From Clostridia bacterium (lineage in GTDB: Bacteria; Bacillota; Clostridia; Oscillospirales; CAG-272), in the NCBI GenBank assembly GCA_017455975.1, contig JAFTLK010000028.1:1-43506 (forward strand): a stretch of DNA of 43,506 nucleotides, written 5' to 3'. The notes under the pieces were generated by a model. It had not been told where the DNA came from. It saw nothing but the letters and a program-made list of their open reading frames with translations, and searched no databases. Numbering within the stretch: position 1 is the stretch's first letter; each line of letters opens with the position of its first letter. The position numbers were made by a program, and so were the translations under genes. Positions 1-6,616 of this stretch are shown piece by piece.

Positions 1-93
1 AAGACCCCTTGAAGACTACGAGGTTGATAGGTCACAGGTGGAAGTGCAGTAATGTATGCAGCTGAGTGATACTAATCGGTCGAGGGCTTGAAC
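1..93 (+). rRNA. rrl: 23S ribosomal RNA, 3' end only
   Basis: The first 93 bases match the conserved 3' terminal region of bacterial 23S rRNA, including the segment ACTAATCGGTCGAGGGCTTG at 71-90 just before the mature end. The 5' part lies outside the window. The exact mature end (about 91-95) is estimated from the terminal stem, which cannot be checked because the 5' partner is missing. It is followed by about 97 bases of AT-rich spacer with no gene, then a 5S gene, the usual bacterial order. Confidence 0.96.
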
Positions 94-190
94 TACCAGA
101 TTTTCAAGTTCATACTAAATACTTGAGTTTCATTTCGTTCTTTATGTTCCTTTGTTCGGTTTTCAATGAGCATTTGAAATGTTCATAAAT

Positions 191-309
<119 letters not shown>

Positions 310-369
310 GGATTTCCAGGCGGAGATCCGGGAAAGAACAAAGTGTTCTTTGACAAGCGAAAGCAGAAT

Positions 370-488
<119 letters not shown>

Positions 489-513
489 TTCTGCTTTGTT
501 TGTTTTCTTTGAA

Positions 514-540
514 ATATTCCTCCATAGCTCAGTCGGTAGT
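514..540 (+). pseudogene. 5' fragment of tRNA-Asn
   Basis: About 25 bases here (TATTCCTCCATAGCTCAGTC and the following GGTAG) repeat exactly the leader and 5' part (acceptor strand plus D arm) of the intact tRNA-Asn that starts at 603. The match breaks off inside the D arm, and the following bases 541-597 do not resemble a tRNA. No anticodon or T arm follows. It is a broken duplicate, left by a partial duplication or an old recombination in the rRNA-tRNA spacer. Confidence 0.8.
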
Positions 541-602
541 CCGCGTGTAGCGCGTGCAACGGAAAAGAGCGTGGAAGAATATGCATCAAAAAATGAATAT
601 AT

Positions 603-678
603 TCCTCCATAGCTCAGTCGGTAGAGCACCTGACTGTTAATCAGGGTGTCACTGGTTCAAGTCCAGTTGGGGGAGCCA
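603..678 (+). tRNA. tRNA-Asn (GTT)
   Basis: This is a 76-nt cloverleaf. Acceptor strand TCCTCCA pairs with TGGGGGA, the D arm is AGCTCAGTCGGTAGAGC, the anticodon stem CCTGA/TCAGG encloses loop CTGTTAA with anticodon GTT, and the T arm is CTGG-TTCAAGT-CCAG. The 3' CCA is encoded. It lies in the ribosomal operon and shares its first 21 bases with the broken copy upstream. Confidence 0.96.
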
Positions 679-679
679 T

Positions 680-797
680 AAAAAGCCATTCAAGCAAAAT
701 ATGCACCTTTAGCTCAGTTGGTAGAGCAACTGACTCTTAATCAGTGGGTCCCGGGTTCGAATCCCTGAAGGTGCACCACAGCCTTGAATGGCTTTTT
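680..797 (+). terminator. 15-bp inverted repeat enclosing tRNA-Lys, ending in a T run
   Basis: AAAAAGCCATTCAAG (680-694) is the exact reverse complement of CTTGAATGGCTTTTT (783-797). Together with the T-rich tail at 793-805 this looks like an intrinsic terminator stem, except that the 88-nt loop is the whole tRNA-Lys gene. It may terminate the ribosomal operon after the tRNA. A smaller hairpin in the 3' arm (AGCC with GGCT, 780-793) could also act alone. Confidence 0.6.
703..778 (+). tRNA. tRNA-Lys (CTT)
   Basis: This is a 76-nt cloverleaf. Acceptor GCACCTT pairs with AAGGTGC, the anticodon stem ACTGA/TCAGT encloses loop CTCTTAA with anticodon CTT, the T arm is standard, and the CCA is encoded. 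It is the last host-type RNA gene before the mobile-element genes, so its 3' end is a natural candidate for the element's integration site. No repeat of it is visible elsewhere in the window, so that remains untested. Confidence 0.96.
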
Positions 798-854
798 CTT
801 GTTTTACGGGACTGAAACCGCATGAATACAAATCGAATAAATATACAAGTCGTA

Positions 855-909
855 AGGACTAAGTTACGAATCTGAATCATCAGATTGCCGTAATTTAGTC
901 CTCTTTTTT
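855..909 (+). terminator. Strong intrinsic terminator upstream of parA
   Basis: AGGACTAAGTTACG (855-868) pairs with CGTAATTTAGTCCT (889-902) with one G-U wobble. The enclosed bases form a second stem (AATCTGA with TCAGATT) around an ATCA loop. The combined stem is about 21 bp with a small GC bulge, followed by a run of seven T. It separates the ribosomal operon from the mobile element. Confidence 0.88.
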
Positions 910-941
910 TGTCTATATGCAGAAAAATGAAGAAAAAACAA

Positions 942-955
942 CAATCATCTGATTG
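942..955. promoter_or_regulatory. 14-bp palindrome in the parA leader, possible operator
   Basis: CAATCATCTGATTG is a palindrome 17 bp before the parA start codon, and a close variant (AATCATCAGATT) forms the tip of the terminator stem at 875-886. ParA/ParB operons are often self-regulated through palindromes in the leader, so this is a candidate operator. There is no direct evidence, and no clear promoter can be assigned in the 60 bases around it. Confidence 0.3.
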
Positions 956-972
956 ATAAAGGAAGGAATATT

Positions 973-1794
973 ATGTATACAAACATACAAGCCATCGTCA
1001 ATCAAAAAGGCGGTGTCGGAAAATCATTCTCATGTATAAACATTGGAATCGGTCTTGCCCGCGCCGGAAAGAAAGTGCTGCTTGTGGATTTTGATCCGCA
1101 GGCAAGTATGACCATTGCACTTGGATATCCGCAACCAGATCAGATTCCCGTGACCGTGACCGATCTCATGACAAAGATCATCGAGGACGAACCGATTCAG
1201 CGCGGTGAAGGGATTATCCATCATCAAGAGGGAATAGATCTTCTCCCCGCCAATATTCAGTTATCGGGAATGGAAGTCACACTCGTGAATACCATCAGCC
1301 GTGAAACGGTACTTCGTCAGTATCTGAATACGGTAAAAAAAGATTATACGCATATCCTGATCGACTGTCAGCCATCCCTCGGTATGTTGACTGTCAATGC
1401 TCTGACAGCGGCAAATCATTTGCTCATTCCGGTACAGGCTGAGTATTTACCCGCAAAAGGTTTGGAGCAGCTTTTGCAGACTGTGAAGAAAGTACGGAAG
1501 CAAATCAATCCTACGCTTCAGATCGACGGTATTCTGCTGACGATGGTGGACAGCCGCACGAATTTTGCGAAAGAGATTTCCGCACTCCTGCGTGAAACCT
1601 ACGGCAGCTCTCTGAATGTGTTTCGCACAGAGATTCCACATTCGGTTAAGGCAAAGGAATCCAATGCGGAGGGAAAAAGCATATACGCATACGATGATTC
1701 CTGTAAAGTTGCAGAAGCATACAAAAATTTAGTAAGGGAGGTTTTATATCTTGAAAAGCAGCGCGAAAAACGTGACGTTGACCTCGGTCGATGA
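973..1794 (+). CDS. parA: ParA-type partition ATPase
   Basis: This 273-residue P-loop ATPase of the ParA/Soj family partitions plasmids and the circular forms of ICEs by forming ATP-dependent patterns on the nucleoid together with ParB. The deviant Walker A motif KGGVGKS is at residues 12-18, Walker A' (LLVDFDPQAS) near 37-46 and Walker B (ILIDCQPSLG) near 127-136. There is no N-terminal helix-turn-helix extension, as in type Ib and chromosomal ParA. The start ATG follows AAGGAAGG at a good distance. The 3' end overlaps parB by 44 bases, which implies coupled translation. As the first gene of the element beside the tRNA, it probably maintains the excised circle. Confidence 0.95.
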   Translation: MYTNIQAIVNQKGGVGKSFSCINIGIGLARAGKKVLLVDFDPQASMTIALGYPQPDQIPVTVTDLMTKIIEDEPIQRGEGIIHHQEGIDLLPANIQLSGMEVTLVNTISRETVLRQYLNTVKKDYTHILIDCQPSLGMLTVNALTAANHLLIPVQAEYLPAKGLEQLLQTVKKVRKQINPTLQIDGILLTMVDSRTNFAKEISALLRETYGSSLNVFRTEIPHSVKAKESNAEGKSIYAYDDSCKVAEAYKNLVREVLYLEKQREKRDVDLGR

Positions 1795-2785
1795 TCTTTT
1801 CACCACGGAGGAAGAACGCGAAGACAAGAAAAGGGAAAAGGTTCGTAACATTCCCCTTTCGGAATTGCATCCGTTCCGGGATCATCCTTTCAGGGTGGTG
1901 GATGATGAAAAGATGGAGGAAACGGTGGAGAGTATCCGGGAATACGGTGTATTGGTTCCGATCATTGCAAGACCGAAAGAAGAAGGTGGGTATGAAATAG
2001 TGTCCGGACACAGAAGATGTCATGCGAGCAAAATCGCAGGTCTGGAAACTGTACCCACCATAGTCAGACATTTAGATGATGATGAGGCGACAATTATCAT
2101 GGTTGACAGCAATTTGCAGAGAGAAAGTTTGCTTCCGAGCGAAAGAGCAAAAGCGTACAAAATGAAGTTGGACGCGATAAGGAGATGTGCAGGACGACCC
2201 AAAAAAGAAAATTGTACCCAAATTGGGTACAATTTCGATGCAAAGAGAAGCGTTGAAATTATTGCACAGGATGCAGGTGATTCTAAGTCCCAAGTCATTC
2301 GATTTGTGCGACTTACAGAATTGATTCCTGATCTACTTGATATGGTAGACGAGAAAAAATTGAATCTCAATTCAGCAGTTGAAATTTCCTATCTTCCCCA
2401 TGAAGAACAGGAACTTGTCCACGAAACCATTCTATCCGAAGATCATACACCTTCCATAGCACAGGCGCAGGAAATCAAGCGCCTCAGTCAGAAAAAGCAG
2501 CTGAATGAGGATACCATACTTCCATTGTTTGAAAAGAAAGAGGATGTCCGAACACATCAGAAAACGGAAGTACAGGAACCCCCAATGGAACAGCAGCGAG
2601 GTCGTGAATCTTCTCCATGCAGAGTGGAAAACACAAAAGCAGGGAAAGTGATCACCATTCCTGTCGATCAGTTTGCAAAATATATGCCGAACAGATCGGA
2701 AGAACAGATTACGGAACTGGTGTTAAAAATTCTGGACAACTGGTTCCACCATATGAGAAAAACGCGCAGCGATCAATCGAGATAA
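1751..2785 (+). CDS. parB: ParB-type partition protein (TTG start)
   Basis: This 344-residue protein has the ParB/sulfiredoxin-like nuclease fold at residues 30-130, including IVSGHRRCHASKIAG (the ParB GxRR box) and NLQRESLLPSERAKAY. A central helix-turn-helix follows (about 165-215), then a charged linker (about 240-290) and a C-terminal segment (KVITIPVDQFAKYM...) like that of ICE ParB proteins. It binds parS-like sites and partners the ParA encoded just upstream. The start is TTG because GGGAGG lies 9 bases before it and no ATG fits. It overlaps parA by 44 bases. The coding sequence carries an 11-bp inverted repeat described separately. Confidence 0.93.
   Translation: MKSSAKNVTLTSVDDLFTTEEEREDKKREKVRNIPLSELHPFRDHPFRVVDDEKMEETVESIREYGVLVPIIARPKEEGGYEIVSGHRRCHASKIAGLETVPTIVRHLDDDEATIIMVDSNLQRESLLPSERAKAYKMKLDAIRRCAGRPKKENCTQIGYNFDAKRSVEIIAQDAGDSKSQVIRFVRLTELIPDLLDMVDEKKLNLNSAVEISYLPHEEQELVHETILSEDHTPSIAQAQEIKRLSQKKQLNEDTILPLFEKKEDVRTHQKTEVQEPPMEQQRGRESSPCRVENTKAGKVITIPVDQFAKYMPNRSEEQITELVLKILDNWFHHMRKTRSDQSR
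2209..2235. repeat. 11-bp perfect inverted repeat inside parB
   Basis: AAATTGTACCC (2209-2219) and GGGTACAATTT (2225-2235) flank a 5-bp spacer. The repeat lies in the part of parB that joins the nuclease fold to the helix-turn-helix. It could be a parS-like binding site, an mRNA hairpin or chance. It encodes the residues KENCTQIGYNF. Confidence 0.45.
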
Positions 2786-2798
2786 AGGAGGAGAGAAG

Positions 2799-3002
2799 AT
2801 GGCTTGCAAAGACTGCTTTGCGTATCGTGACAGAGACTGCTGCATCCTGACCGAACGTGTCTGTGATCGCCGCAGATGTACGTTCTACAAGACGCAGGAA
2901 GAACATAATGAACGGCTGAAGAAATATCCGCCGTTTGATTATACCCACTATAAGGAAACGGGAAGAAAAATTTATAACGGACGAGGTATCAACAATGGCT
3001 GA
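2799..3002 (+). CDS. Small cysteine-rich protein
   Basis: This 67-residue protein follows an AAAGGAGG ribosome binding site. Seven cysteines fall in its first 30 residues (CKDC, CC, C, C), suggesting a small zinc-binding knuckle; the rest is basic and rich in tyrosine. Its stop overlaps the start of the next gene, so it is part of the parAB operon. I do not recognise a named family. Similar short Cys-rich proteins follow parB in clostridial ICEs, but no function is known to me. Confidence 0.75.
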   Translation: MACKDCFAYRDRDCCILTERVCDRRRCTFYKTQEEHNERLKKYPPFDYTHYKETGRKIYNGRGINNG

Positions 3003-3888
3003 TGATGTAAGAAAGATCGGCGAATACAAGGTCACCAATGCTCTGCATATGGGCGATAAGGAATATGCGCTGTGTGAGAACATGGACGATCCGCACGGGC
3101 TGCACTACATGACCTGTATCGTCAGATCAAATGATTTTTACGAATTTTATGATGAAGTGCTTTCCAGCGACAATTACTTGCAGATTGCAAAATTGTTTGC
3201 TGACAGAATCCAGACTGCTATTGCAGAGCAGATCAAAGAGGCAGAAAAGCATCCTGCCGGATTGATTACCGAAGATATGTGTGACAGTATCCGTGATAAA
3301 GATTTGGATGGAGAAATCATTGTAATCAAAGCAAATATCCTTCATCCGGAATACCGTTCGCAGGTACACCAAATTGTTCTTTGCAACGGCGGAAACGGTG
3401 CAAAGGTGAGTGCCAGAGGATCTGCGGTTTACTGCGAATATCTTTCCGATTGCCGCAGAACACGATTTGAAAGAATAGATGTCCTTGGCATCCTGAAAAA
3501 AGAATGTTACCCCGAATGGGTGGCAGAACGAGCCGCTGTTATACATGAGTTTCAGAAGAACCCCGCGGTATTTGAGTATGGAAACAAACACTTTCTCGGT
3601 GTAGGACAACTGCCGCCGCCAAAGGAACGCGATTTGTCGAGAACCTTGTGTTATGATCCGAATATCGACTTTGAAACACGTAACGGTGATAAGGTACAGT
3701 ATAACCGTGCCGATTTCCTCGATGCCGCTGGAACATCCAAATGCGACGTATTCCGATGTTACGAAAACGGCAAGCTGTATGTTCCGACAGAGCATGAACT
3801 GTTCCGGTATAAGGGCGAGTATATAGCCTTGGAAAAACAGCAGCCGAAAAGAATACGCTCCAAAACCCATGATGAACCCGAGAGATAA
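2995..3888 (+). CDS. ICE-associated protein of unknown function
   Basis: This 297-residue soluble protein has no signal peptide or membrane segment. I chose the ATG at 2995, which has GAGG 8 bases upstream and overlaps the previous stop by 8 bases, over a longer in-frame start at 2935. The N-terminal half (to about residue 105) is acidic and helical. The middle has a beta-rich section with conserved-looking cysteines, and residues 165-205 (ILKKECYPEWVAERAAV and following) resemble a motif found in other ICE accessory proteins. No catalytic motif is visible. Its place between parB and the replication initiator suggests a role in maintenance of the element. Confidence 0.8.
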   Translation: MADDVRKIGEYKVTNALHMGDKEYALCENMDDPHGLHYMTCIVRSNDFYEFYDEVLSSDNYLQIAKLFADRIQTAIAEQIKEAEKHPAGLITEDMCDSIRDKDLDGEIIVIKANILHPEYRSQVHQIVLCNGGNGAKVSARGSAVYCEYLSDCRRTRFERIDVLGILKKECYPEWVAERAAVIHEFQKNPAVFEYGNKHFLGVGQLPPPKERDLSRTLCYDPNIDFETRNGDKVQYNRADFLDAAGTSKCDVFRCYENGKLYVPTEHELFRYKGEYIALEKQQPKRIRSKTHDEPER

Positions 3889-3901
3889 AAGGAGGAAGAA
3901 C

Positions 3902-4123
3902 ATGGATAGCAAGCACCTTTGCCCACCCGGTGAAACGCTTTGGACAACCTATTATAAACACGGGGTTCCCCGTTATATTGTCACCTCAAAAACAGGAAAC
4001 CGGGAAGTTTATTTTCTGTATCCGATTATCAACGGTGAACGCGGCAAACGCATTGGCAAGGCTCGGTCACCGATTGCACTGGAAGACACATATCTGAATG
4101 AATTTTATGAGAATACGATTTGA
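3902..4123 (+). CDS. Small hypothetical protein
   Basis: This 73-residue protein starts at an ATG preceded by AAAAGGAGGAAG and sits 13 bases after the previous stop and 14 before the next start, so it is co-transcribed. The sequence is basic and beta-strand-like (YIVTSKTGNREVYFLYPI), similar in style to small DNA-associated proteins of ICEs. It has no signal peptide. The family is not recognised and no function can be given. Confidence 0.7.
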   Translation: MDSKHLCPPGETLWTTYYKHGVPRYIVTSKTGNREVYFLYPIINGERGKRIGKARSPIALEDTYLNEFYENTI

Positions 4124-4137
4124 GAAGGAGATTACAT

Positions 4138-5088
4138 ATGCCTACCTGCAGAGTTATCAAGAACGCGAATTTTACGACGATTTCCAACTACCATCTGCGT
4201 GACAAGTCCTTATCTATGAAAGCCAAGGGACTTCTGACGATTATGCTGTCTCTGCCCGAAGAATGGGATTATACCATCAAGGGTCTTGCTGCCCTTTCTG
4301 CCGATGGTCGTGATTCGATCTCCAATACCATCCGTGAGCTTGAGGAGCACGGGTATGTCAAACGTCATCAGAGCCGCGGTGAAAAGGGTACCTTTGCGCA
4401 GAATGAATATTGGATTTACGAAATGCCGCAGACCGAAACTGGCGAAAACAAGTATGAATCCCGGAACGATACCACTTCCTATGAAAAATATGATGCGGAA
4501 TATCCCGACGACGAAACGGCTTGTGATGACAGCGCTGTCGAAGAATACGACGAAATGTATGATGCCGGGTATATTGCTGATACCGTTGAAATGTATGACG
4601 AAGATACCCCTGACTCTGTATATGCCAAAAGACCGAATCTTCCGCTTTCTGACTGTCCGCTGACGGAATATCCGATGACGGCAAAGACCGCACAATTAAA
4701 TACGAAAGAATTAAATACTAAAACAACAAAGATTCGATACGATCTGATGCGCGCACGCGCGAAGGAGCGGGTGGAGTATGCCGTGTTGCAGGAGGAGTTT
4801 TCCACAGAGCAGCTGGATGAACTGATTGCACTGATCGTGGAAATGGAATCGTGCCAGAGTGAAACCATGCTTGTTGCGGGAGCAGTTTATCCGCGGGAGG
4901 TTGTTGCAGCTCGTATGCGGTCGCTCAATGCCGAGTGTATCCGCTATGTTCTGGACTGCCTGCAGGAAGTCAAGCCGCAGATCAAGAACATCAAGAAGTA
5001 CCTGATGGCATCGCTGTTCAATGCACCGGCGACGATGGAGAGCTATATCGAAACCAAAATTGCAGGTAAGGTGTTCGGAACAACATGA
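4138..5088 (+). CDS. Helix-turn-helix replication initiator-like protein (DUF6017 type)
   Basis: This 316-residue protein has an N-terminal winged helix-turn-helix (residues 1-95: opening PTCRVIKNANFTTISNYHLR, then the DRDSISNTIRELEEHGYVKR-like recognition region) of the kind found in RepA/DnaD-like initiators of Firmicute plasmids and ICEs. A very acidic, tyrosine-rich linker follows (about 100-185, full of DE, YD and DY). The C-terminal helical domain (about 200-316, QIKNIKKYLMASLFNAP) matches the DUF6017 domain of ICE proteins. Its start follows GAGAAGGAG. It probably starts or regulates replication of the excised element together with parAB; that is inferred from family and context. Confidence 0.82.
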   Translation: MPTCRVIKNANFTTISNYHLRDKSLSMKAKGLLTIMLSLPEEWDYTIKGLAALSADGRDSISNTIRELEEHGYVKRHQSRGEKGTFAQNEYWIYEMPQTETGENKYESRNDTTSYEKYDAEYPDDETACDDSAVEEYDEMYDAGYIADTVEMYDEDTPDSVYAKRPNLPLSDCPLTEYPMTAKTAQLNTKELNTKTTKIRYDLMRARAKERVEYAVLQEEFSTEQLDELIALIVEMESCQSETMLVAGAVYPREVVAARMRSLNAECIRYVLDCLQEVKPQIKNIKKYLMASLFNAPATMESYIETKIAGKVFGTT

Positions 5089-5105
5089 GAAAACAGGAGG
5101 TCAAC

Positions 5106-5615
5106 ATGAAAGAGATCAGGGACAAGGAAACCTTATGGCATGACACACAGCTTTTACTGCGGAAGTACAGGCAAGTGAAATGGGCGCTTGAGGTATCTTC
5201 CCAGCAGGCGCTGAAAGAATTGCAGCAAAGAACCGGCGGCACATTGGATACGTTCCTTCATGCCGCTGTATTTGCTGGGGCAGATATCAGCAACACTCAC
5301 CTTGAAGGTCGGGCACAGAGTTTGGAGAGGAGCAGAAAGATGCTTGCTCTGATCAACGAAAGTGTGGATTTCATGAGGAGAAATCATCCGCGCGGCGAAC
5401 TGTATTATCAGGCTATATATTACTTTTATCTTTCACCCAAAGAACTTACTATAAATGGTATCCTCAATGAGATGGAGAAAGACGGTTATATTGTTTCCGA
5501 TACAACTCTTCGCAAGCATCGAAATGAGGCGGTCAGAATCATCGGAGAAATTTTATGGGGTTATGATGACCTGGAATCGAAAAATGTATTAAATGAAATT
5601 GTGAAAGGAAATTGA
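5106..5615 (+). CDS. ArpU/RinA-like (sigma-70-region-4-like) regulator
   Basis: This is a 169-residue protein with a helical N-terminus and a C-terminal region (about 105-160: LYYQAIYYFYLSPKELTI, then IVSDTTLRKHRNEAVRIIGE) that reads like the helix-turn-helix end of ArpU/RinA-type regulators, which resemble sigma-70 region 4. GGAGG lies 8 bases before the ATG. Such proteins usually activate late or structural genes of phages and conjugative elements, so it is a candidate activator of the repeat-flanked promoter about 430 bases downstream. The family assignment is from pattern only. Confidence 0.6.
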   Translation: MKEIRDKETLWHDTQLLLRKYRQVKWALEVSSQQALKELQQRTGGTLDTFLHAAVFAGADISNTHLEGRAQSLERSRKMLALINESVDFMRRNHPRGELYYQAIYYFYLSPKELTINGILNEMEKDGYIVSDTTLRKHRNEAVRIIGEILWGYDDLESKNVLNEIVKGN

Positions 5616-5618
5616 GTT

Positions 5619-5951
5619 ATGGGACTTTGTTATTATAAGCAGGAAGATCAGGGATTTGTATTCCTCAATATTTGTCCAATTCTGGATTTATATTATGAGC
5701 CGGTTTGCAGAGCCTTGATTGCCTCTTTGGGAAATGATGAAGATGAGGTTGTTGTCATTCAGAATGTCAGCTTGGAAGAAGCAGAACCACTGATGGAACA
5801 GTATTTCCGGAACGGAAAAATAGACTTGCATAATTACACGGCTGAAGTTATGAATCCAAATGAAATGTGGGACTTCACATTGAAACATTGGGGACCCGAA
5901 GTTAAACGGATGTTGGGGGAACATCACATTTCTGGTAAAGCAAAAAAGTAA
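5619..5951 (+). CDS. Hypothetical protein, 110 residues
   Basis: It starts 3 bases after the preceding stop with GAAAGGAAA as ribosome binding site, so it ends the maintenance operon. It is acidic, with an alternating beta/alpha pattern (DEDEVVVIQNVSLEEAEPLM) and no signal peptide or membrane segment. The family is not recognised. A 7-bp hairpin (ATTCTGT with ACAGAAT, about 5954-5973) follows its stop but lacks a T run. Confidence 0.7.
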   Translation: MGLCYYKQEDQGFVFLNICPILDLYYEPVCRALIASLGNDEDEVVVIQNVSLEEAEPLMEQYFRNGKIDLHNYTAEVMNPNEMWDFTLKHWGPEVKRMLGEHHISGKAKK

Positions 5952-5977
5952 AAATTCTGTTAAGATACAGAATAAAC

Positions 5978-6054
5978 TTCGGTTTTGCTTCGGTAAAATT
6001 TCGGCGAAATTTCGGAAAAATTTCGGTTTAATTTCGTTGACTTTTCGGATCGAA
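5978..6054 (+). repeat. Seven tandem 11-bp repeats (TTCGG-type), operator array
   Basis: TTCG(G) recurs at exactly 11-base steps at 5978, 5989, 6000, 6011, 6022, 6033 and 6044; the consensus is about TTCGGNNAAAT. One unit overlaps the -35 box and another lies in the promoter spacer. A period of about one helical turn puts every unit on the same face of the DNA, as expected for cooperative binding by a regulator or for an iteron array. No other copies are seen in the window. Confidence 0.82.
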
Positions 6055-6065
6055 TGTGATACAAT
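6037..6065 (+). promoter_or_regulatory. Sigma-A promoter of the tad locus
   Basis: A -35 box TTGACT (6037-6042) and a -10 box TACAAT (6060-6065) are separated by exactly 17 bp. It lies at the downstream end of the 11-bp repeat array and about 115 bases before the first pilin-like gene, leaving a long structured leader. Confidence 0.8.
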
Positions 6066-6081
6066 ATGTACAACAAAAAAT

Positions 6082-6114
6082 GGCTCCTGTGATAAGTGCG
6101 AAGTACAGGAGCTG
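6082..6114 (+). promoter_or_regulatory. Leader hairpin covering a ribosome binding site
   Basis: GGCTCCTGT (6082-6090) pairs with ACAGGAGCT (6105-6113), with one terminal wobble. The 3' arm contains AGGAG, the ribosome binding site of the 23-codon leader ORF that starts at 6118. Folding would hide that site, so it may regulate translation of the leader. Confidence 0.6.
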
Positions 6115-6117
6115 AAT

Positions 6118-6189
6118 ATGAGACAGGAAGCCGATCGGAAAATGGTCGGCTTCTTTTCATTTACAGGAGATCAACAGAATGAAATATAA
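6118..6189 (+). CDS. Putative 23-residue leader peptide of the tad operon
   Basis: An ATG six bases after AGGAG opens 23 codons (MRQEADRKMVGFFSFTGDQQ then NEI) ending in TAA at 6187-6189, overlapping the start of the next gene at 6179. The ORF spans an intrinsic terminator (6127-6157), so ribosomes translating it would disrupt that stem. That arrangement is what translational attenuation needs. No run of a single amino acid codon is present. Translation is not proven; the length is short enough to arise by chance. Confidence 0.4.
   Translation: MRQEADRKMVGFFSFTGDQQNEI
6127..6157 (+). terminator. Attenuator-like terminator in the tad leader
   Basis: GAAGCCGA (6127-6134) pairs with TCGGCTTC (6146-6153), extendable by two pairs, followed by TTTT. 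It sits after the promoter and before the first structural gene, so read-through would control the operon. The T run is short, so termination may be partial. Confidence 0.65.
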
Positions 6190-6616
6190 ATTCAAACGCA
6201 TATTGTGTGAGGAACGCGGCGACGCCACCTATACCGGCGTTATCGTCTTCACCGTCATCGCCATGATAACTGTCGTCTTCTTGCTCAATGTCATGTCCGT
6301 GGTCATGATGAAAAGTGAACTGGATGCGGCAGCGGATCAGGTTGCACGTCAGATTCAGCTCTCCGGTGGTGTAGACAGTGATACGGAAGATCTGATCGAT
6401 TATCTTCGGGCAGGTATCAATGCAGAGAACATCGAATTTGTCATCGACACAAACTTCATCACTGCCCAGGGTTCCAATACCTGTATTCAGATCGGAACCC
6501 CGTTCTATCTGACCGTTACCGCCGACACCAAACTCGGCGGTTTCTTTACGTTCGCGGATTATCCTCTGACCATGACCTCACGTGCAGCCGGTGTATCGGA
6601 GGTATATTGGAAATGA
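6179..6616 (+). CDS. TadE-like / DUF4320 pseudopilin
   Basis: This 145-residue protein has a short basic leader (residues 1-14, ending ERGD), a hydrophobic segment (about 18-45, GVIVFTVIAMITVVFLLNVM) and a soluble C-terminal domain. That is the plan of TadE-type pseudopilins and of the DUF4320 proteins of clostridial ICEs. The ERGD junction before the membrane helix resembles the ERGEG of the Flp pilins downstream and is a likely prepilin peptidase site. Its start follows ACAGGAG at 10 bases. It is probably a minor pilus component or initiator of the Tad system. Confidence 0.78.
   Translation: MKYKFKRILCEERGDATYTGVIVFTVIAMITVVFLLNVMSVVMMKSELDAAADQVARQIQLSGGVDSDTEDLIDYLRAGINAENIEFVIDTNFITAQGSNTCIQIGTPFYLTVTADTKLGGFFTFADYPLTMTSRAAGVSEVYWK

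Noticed and set aside
541..600. Possible fourth HDV-like or theta-type ribozyme near the tRNA genes, because of GTGCAACGG and GCGTGGAAG
   Set aside because: No 7-bp P1, no GGGCAAC and no GGC-A/G-AA segment can be laid out in order; the resemblance is limited to a few bases.
5978..6054. CRISPR-like array or replication iterons
   Set aside because: The 11-bp units have no spacers, so it is not CRISPR. Iterons remain possible, but the direct overlap with a promoter favours a regulatory array.
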